NCBI RefSeq assembly: GCF_023091745.1
Contig: NC_068912.1
Span: 105,331,567-105,395,566, forward strand
Length of the DNA stretch: 64,000 nt
Source: Budorcas taxicolor
Taxonomy: Eukaryota > Chordata > Mammalia > Artiodactyla > Bovidae
Direction: 5' to 3'
In this document: positions 12,701 to 21,700 of the stretch, one piece after another
Layout of the letters: every line of letters starts with the position of its first letter
How positions within the stretch are numbered: the stretch's first letter is position 1
Program-made: the position numbers and the translations under genes
Notes under the pieces: generated by a model
What the model was told of the DNA's origin: nothing
Databases searched by the model: none
The model's input: only the letters and a program-made list of their open reading frames with translations

Positions 12701-15700
12701 GGAGGGATTGGGGGCAGGAGGAGAAGGGGACGGCAGAGGATGAGATGGCTGGATGGCATCACTGACTCGATGGACATGAGTCTGAGTGAACTCCGGGAGT
12801 TGGTGATGGACAGGGAGGCCTGGCGTGCTGCAATTCATGGGGTTGCAAGGAGTCGGACACGACTGAGCAACTGAACTGAACTAATATAAGTTGGAACTTT
12901 CCTTTACATTTTTGGTTCAGATGGTGCCTGCAATGCAAGAGAGCCAGGCTCAATCCCTAGGCCAGGAAGATCTGGAGAAGGGAATGGCTTACCCACTCCA
13001 GTATCCTTGCCTGGAGAATCCCATGGACAGAGGAACCTGGCAGGCTACAGTCCATGGGGTTGCACAGAGTCGGACATGACTGAGTGACTAATACTTTCAA
13101 TTTTAATAATAACCTATTCTATTATAGAATTGAATTACCTTGGCTTGCAGGGACAGAAATATAAAAAACAACTGAAGTGCATGAAAAAAAGGCTGTTTAT
13201 ACCAATGAAAGTATTCTGACGTACAACACACTTAAGTGTGAAACAGAATCCCTCGGATGGAGCTCCTGGCTCAGGCATCAACCCAGGAACAATGATCTCC
13301 AGCCTCCGGCTGCTCCCACACCCTGAAGCACAAGCTGCCGGGGAGCTGGAGGGGACCGCTGCTTCTAATGGACAAAGGCTTTCCTTTGCTTCATTGGCTC
13401 TAATGTCAGCACAGTTACTTTTGTTTTTTCATATTCACTTGCCATACTCCTAGAAGCCTTGTGCATGGATTTCTCTGATTTTAACCCTGCTGCTTCACTC
13501 ATTCCTCTCTAGGCCAGCGGGGCTCCTCTGATTCTCAAACAACCTAGTAATAGAACAAACCATCCATAACCCGACCGTAAGTTCCTTGACCTCAACTTCC
13601 TTCTGCTCTCCGTCAGCCAAACACGACCAGAGTCACAATCCCAACTCACCACCCCTGGAATTTCCATACCATGCACTTGAGATATATCAGCTTCCAAAAC
13701 GCTGAATTTCCTGTACCACAGGTAACTGCCATTAGCACAAGTAACAAAAGAGACTTAAATATGTCTAGAGCCTCCAACACCTTAGACAGCAGGCTCCAGG
13801 AATATAAAGTTGAATAAAGTGATCCTTGCCTTTAAAAAGCTCAGTCTGTGAGCGGAGACACACACAGACGAAACACACACACACACACACACGGGAACAC
13901 ATACACATGAACACAATAAGGGGCAATGACAGGCTCACCAACAGGACCTGTGAGACACACAGGTCACCCAGAGTTTTGAGCAGGTTTGGAAGGTAAAGCT
14001 TCTCAGACAATAGTGTGTCCTAGCTGGGCTCCGAAGGATGAAGAGGGATAGGAGATTGTCAGGCCTATTTCCAGGGAGGGGAACACCACTAGGCATGGCT
14101 GGAGCAAACAGTAGGAGGAGTCGGGACAGACAGGACAGGTAAAGGATGTTTGGGGAACCACAGGGATAAGGTGCTGGAAAATCACAGAGCCCATGTGTGT
14201 CAGTTCTTCTAGGGAACAGTCTCCTGTCTCAAATCATGAAATAGCAATAAGCCTCATGAAACTGGTTAAGAGAATAGGATAATTAGAAGCAAAACACGGT
14301 TTATGAGAAGATGAAATTTCTACTTACTTGTTCAGGTTCCACATGGCAGAACATCGATATTTTCTCTTTCACTGACGTGTCAAGAGGATTTGAGCACCTG
14401 CACACAACCTAGACATTTGGAGGGACAGAAGGGGTTACAAAGTTGGGTTTTTCTCCCAATTGAAATTAAAGTAGACACCACATTGTTAAGCTGGATGAAA
14501 ATGTCAACTCCTAGCACAATGCAGAGAAACTGGAAAAATGGTACCTGTTTTCAAAACTTCCTAAATCCCAAGTTAGAGAAATGTGCAAGAGTGGTAGGAC
14601 AAATTGACAGAGAGATTAATGAGCCAAGTGGGGTTTTCCTCAACCACTGTTCTTGGGTAGGAGGAAAAGGAGAATGAATGATTGGCTAGCAGGAGAAGAC
14701 ACAACTTCATACATGCCAGGTAGGGAAATCTTTGCAAACCACATCCCAGTTCAAAGCACTAACTCTATTTGGCCACCATCGGCTAGCTACACGTAGGCCA
14801 AGAAAACAAAGGTTTTAGCTTTCATGAAGGCCAGATCTTAATTAGACAGATAAGGTCACACTGAAACCAGGTAACCAGGAAATCTTACCAGATCTGGGGA
14901 AAGCCCAAGCCCTCTGAGTTCCCGAACACTGTTCTGGGTGGGTTTAGTCTTCTGTTCCCCTGTTGAACTGGGCTATTTTACAGGAGGGGAAAAAAAAAGT
15001 TAGTTTCTCTGTGATAAGGGACTTTCAAGTATGACTTTTCTCCCAACCTCTTTTAATACGTTACCTAAACTCCCATTTAGTTTTTAGACTATCAAGTTTA
15101 CACACATACATGTTTTACAGTAACAGAGTCATTTAAGGTTTGTCCAAAAAGCAGTAGTACCAGACCTATCTATCCCTTCGCCTTTCCAAATCCTAGAGAC
15201 AGCCACTCTTCCACTTTTTTCTTTAAATTGGAGTATACATGGTTTTTCTGGTGGCTCAGTGGTAAAGAACCCGCCTGCCAGTGCAGGAATGTGGATTTGA
15301 TCCCTGCGTGGGGAAGATCCCCTGGAGAAGGGAATGGCTACCCACTCCAGTATTCTTGCCTGAGAAATCCCACGGACAGAGGAGCCTGGCCAGCTACAGC
15401 CCATGGGGTCGCAAAGAGTTGGACACGACTTATCGACTAAAATAATAGTTGATTTACAACGTTGTGTTAGTTTCGAGCGTACAGCAAAGTGACTCAGATA
15501 TATTTTTATATGTATGTAACTATATACATATATATACATATGTATGTGCACACACATACATACATGTATACTTCTTCAGATTCTTTCCCATTATAACTAC
15601 AAGATATATAATGTAGTTTCCTATGCCACACAGTAGGTCCTTCACCCTTGAATAAGCCTCCTACTATGCTTTACACTGCTATTTCTTGACATTTTGAGGC

Positions 15701-18700
15701 ATCTTCTACTGATTTCCCTTTTGGATCAGGAACCCACTCTTTTCATTTCCCTGCCCGCATTACACGTACCTGCCTTGTGTCTGCAGCCCCCATCTCAGTA
15801 GATACTGTGCAAACTAAACCACATGCCATGACTTTTCCAATGATTTGGCTTCCTTGGTTGGTTTTTTGGTTTTATTTTGTGGATATGCTGAGTTTCCTAT
15901 ATACTAAATTATTCTCCTCTCACAGATATATTTGTTGGGTATATAATTCTAAGTTAGAAGTCATTTTCCCTGAAATTTTTTAAGGGAAACAGCTTCACTA
16001 TCTTTTAGCTTTCAGGAATGCTGTTGAGAACTCTAATGCCATAGTGATTCTCGATTTTTCTCTTTAGAGATTTTTAGAATTTCTGCACCATTATTTCAAA
16101 TTTTCACAACTATGTACCTTGGTGGGGGGTCATTTTTCATTTAATAGGCTGGGCATTAACTAGGCCCTCCAATCTAGAAACTCCTATCTGGAAATTTCCT
16201 TGAATTCTTTAAATCAGGAGTCAGAAAAATTTTCCCATAAAAGGCCAGACAATAAATATTTTAGGCTTTGTAGGCCACACAAACTCTGCCACAACTACTC
16301 AACTCTGATGTTTTAACACAAATGGGCACAGCTGTTCTATTTTCAGAAACAGAAGGTGGGCTGATTCGGCCTGTCTGTTGACCCCTGGTTCACATCGCAC
16401 ATGCCTCTCCATGTCTCCCATTTTTTAAAAACCCCATTATTTGGATCAGAAGTCTTAGACCAACCTCTAAGTCCCTTGCCTTTCCTCTCCTATCTTCCTG
16501 CTCTACTTTATAGGGTATTTCCTTAGCCTTCTCTCTCCTAAATTTTCATTCTTGCTATTTAATTTCTAATTTCCAAGAATTCTTTTCTGTCCTTTGAATG
16601 TTCTCTTCTTAAAGTATCTGGCTCCATTTAATGGATGCAGTTTATTTCCTCTTAATTCTGAGGATATTAATGAGATGTTGCTTTTTCTCTTTCTGAAGTT
16701 TCCTTTTGCTACCCCTGCAGAGCCTCAATTTCCTCTAAGTTAATTTTCTTCTGTTGTTTTGGTCCCTTGCACGCTAGACGCTTTCTCAAAATGCCTTGTG
16801 GTCACTGGCTGCCAGCTCACTGTAAAAGCTAACCACAAGTTCTGTGAGTAGGTGGGCTTGTCCCTCAGGGCCCTAGCTGTAGGAATCTGACTGGTCTATT
16901 TTCACCGGGGAGCCTCTGAAGGCAGTGTGTTTTCTCTTGGGTTAGTCACATACCCCAAGAATCCTACAATCTCTTATAGACAGTCCCTGCCTGACTATGA
17001 AAGTGTGAAAGTGAAGTCACTCAGTTGTGTCTGACTCTTTGCGACCCCAGGGACCATGGAATTCTCCAGGCCAGAATACTGGAGTGGGTAGCCTTTCCCT
17101 TCTCCAGGGGATCTTCCCAACCCAGCGATCGAACCCGGGTCTCCCACATTGCGGGCAGATTCTTTACCAGCTGAGCCACAAGGGAAGCCTGGCTATGATA
17201 TCTGCAAACCCAGTAGCAGAAGAAGGCAGGGTGTCGCCACAACATAAAATTACACTGTCCCTAGTGACTACTCACCCAGAAAAAGCCTAGTCCTCTGCCA
17301 AGGCAAGAGAGGACTGATGCCCAGTGGTGCACACTAGGGCAGGGAATGTCAGAGTCTAAGTGCTTCGGAAATAGCAATTATAGCGAGCCCCACCTCACCC
17401 CAAGGCGCCCAGGGCTGCCCATTCCCGAGTCTTCACGGTTCTGCAGGGCGAGCAGGCTTGCTCTCTGTTTTCCCCCGCTGCCAGCTTAGGATCCAGCTCT
17501 CCCAGGTCTGCCCGGCTCGTTTCTACAAGGCCCTCTGCTTTCTGCCTTCCTAATTTCTTGTTACTACTGACTCCACTCAGAGGATTCATCTTTGTGAATT
17601 TTTGTCTTAAAAAAAAATTCCCTTTACTCCAGTTGCCGTAGTTTCACCATGTACTAGAGACAAATGGACCTGTGCAACCTACTGTCTTCAACTGCAAATT
17701 TCCCTGATCAATTTTCCAAATGTTTTCCATTTGACCTTTGTAAAAATATGATTATAATAATTTAAAGTTCACAAAGAAGTGTGTATTCCCTGTTTCCTGC
17801 CCCTCAAATATTTGAAACAGATAAGGAGTGAAAACCACCCTTTTCTCCCTCTTCTCCGTCCCCCAAAGTGAAGCCCTAAATGCCTTACCTGCGGCACGAG
17901 GCTGACGTGAATGTTACAGAAGTTCTCTCTTTTGACCTTAAACTGGAATTGACGGAAGGCCTCAATAAAGGGCATGCTTTCTATATCTCCTACTGTCCCA
18001 CCGAGCTAGAATAACAAAGTTAATTTAGAGGTGAAGCACTACATCTTCTTGTGGTTTAGTTTCCTAACAATTGCACTGTGTCACCTCAATTATCACTAAC
18101 AACATAACACAGATGCCCTGAATCCAACAGACGTCAGTTAACAAGAAGCAGACGTTTCTCTGGACTAAAAGATCCCTTTCTGATAGGCTCACCATTCCCC
18201 AAGGTCATCACAGATCTTTCCACATCATTTCAAGGAAAAGGTCAGGTAAACAATGCCCTAAGGAATTTTATTTGTCTGAAGAGTCACAAAGCAAAGAACC
18301 TGAGGTCTTACTACTTAGCCATAAATAACTTCTGTATTACAATAAAAACCAGCTTTAAACAAACTGCTGGAGTCTCCTGTTTTCACAGGAACACTGAGAT
18401 CTAACAGCTGGGACCAGCAAAGCAGGAGCACAGAAACTGAAACCAAAGGAGGCTCAGGGAGGAACATTCCTGCCGCTGGAAACAGAAGGTCGGATCACCT
18501 GATTTTCTCGAGAGACAAAGGAAAAGGTCATACCACTGTCACTGGTACAAGCCATCCTAAGCAAGTGTATAAACGCTGGAAAAGGAGAAGGCGTGAGTAA
18601 AGTATCGCTTTTGATGGTGGGGCCACTCCACATGACCGTGACGGTACCCTCACCTGCCACGCTGCCCTTGGGACGGTCAAGGGCTTCACTGGCAATTGGC

Positions 18701-21700
18701 TTATCAGTAGCTGGTGGCTGACTAAAGAGGAGAAAATGTACACCGGTCACATGCACAGGTACCACGGAGTGCCACGGAGACTCAACAAACCTCGATAACA
18801 CACACTTGAGGTTCCAGACCATCTTCGTCCACAGGTATTAAGGCCTGTCTCATTACCCACTCCTGGATTGCATCTGTGATATGCGGGACCACTGAGGAAG
18901 AGAAAAGACCTGCGTGACTTGCACATCCCACTGGCATTAACTGAGGCAAACATACTCTTTGTGACAACAAACCGCAGAGCAGTAGGAGGATATAACAGTA
19001 TCTTTGAGACCCCTCTTGAATGCCCTTGAATTCCTGAATGAATTTCCCAGCTGTGACTGGAAGCCCTGCAGGATAGCAGGACCTCGAGGGGCAACCTGAG
19101 CCACCTAGGAGCGGAGGCCCCAGTGCAGAACCTACCCTGGTTCCACAACCACTGTGCGGCTACTACCCCTACTGCTTACGGCTGCAGAAGCACATCACAC
19201 ACACCCTTTCCCAAGGACAAGAGAGCCCCAGGACCCAGATCCATCTGGTTTCCAGCTTTCTGAAGGGTAGACAACCTGCTGCAGGGACAGGACAGCGCAG
19301 CAGGGTGTCTGGGACACAGCATCTGGGCCAGAACGTCTGGATTCAAATCTCAGGCCCTCCACTCGTTAGGTGTGGCTTTTTGGGCAACATTACCTAACTA
19401 TTCCTAAGTCCAATGTCCCTTGCCGTGAACTGGAGGAAAGAGCTTCTCCTTCCTAAGGTCGTAGAAATGTCATCAAAGCACCCTGGGGAGCTGATAAGCA
19501 GCACCCTCGCAGACAGTGTTCACCCTCACCAGCCACAGCTCGGCACTTTTTAAATCACAGTCCTGGGGCTCAGAAGGCCAGTTCCAACAGAGCAGAGATT
19601 ACTGTTTAACCCACTACGCATATAACCCACAGTGCCTCCAGCACAGGATATGACGTAGTTCACTCACAGCAGCCAAAGTGATCTTTTAAAAATACAACTC
19701 AGAGTTCTCCCAGGCTTACACTCTTGAACAGGCTTCCAGACTCTGCATAAAAGGTGACCTCCATGCCGCATGGCCCTTCGGGAGGCCCCATGGAACCTGG
19801 GTGCAACCCACCTCTCCCCTGTACCTTGGTCTCAGTGCAGAGTCTCCCTCCTGGTCCCTAACCAGGCCCACTGCCGCCGGGGGTCTCTGTCTGCGCTGAG
19901 CCCCCTCCTTCCCTTCCCAGGGCTAGCTTCTCAGCTCACAAGCCCCCTCCTTGGAGGCTTTTCCTGACCATCAGTCCTGATCCCTTTCCCCACCACTCTC
20001 TCCTCACTCTATTTAGGTCCCTCTTAGCTCCTACCAGACATTTCACTTCATCTGTTTGTTTTTTCCTCTCCCATGTAACCCTGTGTAACCTCCACGAGGA
20101 CAATGGCTTCCCTGGTCTCGTTCACCATTTACTCCCAGCACCAGTGAGCAACTGACCGTATTGAGCACTGAAGAAATTGCTGATGAGTGAATAAATGAAT
20201 GAAGACATCAGGGGCCTAGAACAGCAAACTGTATGATAAAGATCACTGCAGCTCCTAATCAATCCTGTCCTGTGTGTTGGGAACTCAGAAACATACTCCA
20301 CTGACTCAGCTCCTTTAATTCTGCCAAGAGCCTAAAGAGGTAGGCACTGTTATTAACCTCATTTCACAGAAAAGAAGTTAAGACTTCAAAGAGCGGAAGT
20401 GATCTGCCAGGGCTCACAAAGCTGGTAAGAGGCAGAGCTAAGACCGACACATGACCCCCCAGCCCCAGAAGCCAGTCAGGGTGGCTCCCGGGCAGAGCCA
20501 GCTGTCAGCGCAACCCTCCGTTCTCAGTCCATAAAGTCCAAAGTCAAAAGCAGATTTACTCTCATGACTCAGATGAGAGTCACTCTTCAACAACCCCCCA
20601 AATTTGGATTTATGCCATTATAGCAGACCAGTGGTTTTCCAACTCCACCTTGTAAAAAGCAGCACGAGTCTCAAGCGACCAGTGTGCAAAGGCACAAGCA
20701 GTGCTGCGCTGGTGAACGCTCAGGCAGACCCAGAGACCCGCTTCTCAAACTCCCTCCAGCCCGCGACCAGCCCAAAGGCCAACGGACATGATGGGCATCC
20801 TTCTCCTTCTCACTGTCTATACACAGAACATTCCAGACGCACAACACACACTGTCTGGCTTACTGCCCTCATCGCTTCACACTCATCACTGTGCAAAAAC
20901 AACAGCTCTCTCACTCAAATCACACAGCTGGACTGTCAGCTTCAATGTCATTCATAGAAAGGCAGGAGCCCACTCAAAAAATAACTTGAATTTTCACCTG
21001 AAGATATATTTCAATCACAATACTTGATGCTTTCATGCTGAAACTGCATAAAAGGTACATTTTTATACACAAAAGAAATTAAACTGGTTAAGATTTTTAA
21101 ATATTGAAGGCAAGTCCTATATTACCTTGGACGGTTTTCCCCAAATAATCTCCTTTGCGTTCCTTGTTAATGACGTACTGATAGATCTTGCCAGTGGTCA
21201 GATTATTGTCCTTGGTGAGGCGGATATCAAGGAAACGTTCATAGTTACCCAGGTCAAGGTCTACCTCCCCACCATCATCCAGCACAAAAACCTCACCTGC
21301 AGAGAACAGTGAAAACCATCAGGATGCGTGAAAGATACATACACCATGGCACAAACTGAGTCCTCAAATATAAACACCTGAACAGACCGATGTTTGCATT
21401 AACTTGACAGGAAGCAGGGAAATTTATTTTAGAAAAGTAAATATAACATGAAAGAAAAATCACCCACCATTCTGCAAAAGGTTAACTCCATACTTCCAGT
21501 CTACCTCCACACCCAGTCTGAATCAGAAGAGTCTGCTGTGAAACAGTATGGAATGAACAGATGGAAACTACAGCCATGGAAGACACAGGGGACTTGATAT
21601 GGTATGGCATCCATCACCCAGAGAAAAAGAACTTTCAACAAAGTCTCCTACTTGAGCAGAGAAAGGTTTAAATGTGATAAAAGTAGGACTTGATCCAAAA

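Noticed and set aside
18747..19148. A 133-codon minus-strand frame overlapping CTPS1 exon 4
   Set aside because: It contains exon 4 only in a wrong frame; the true exon frame is defined by its neighbours and stops beyond the splice sites.
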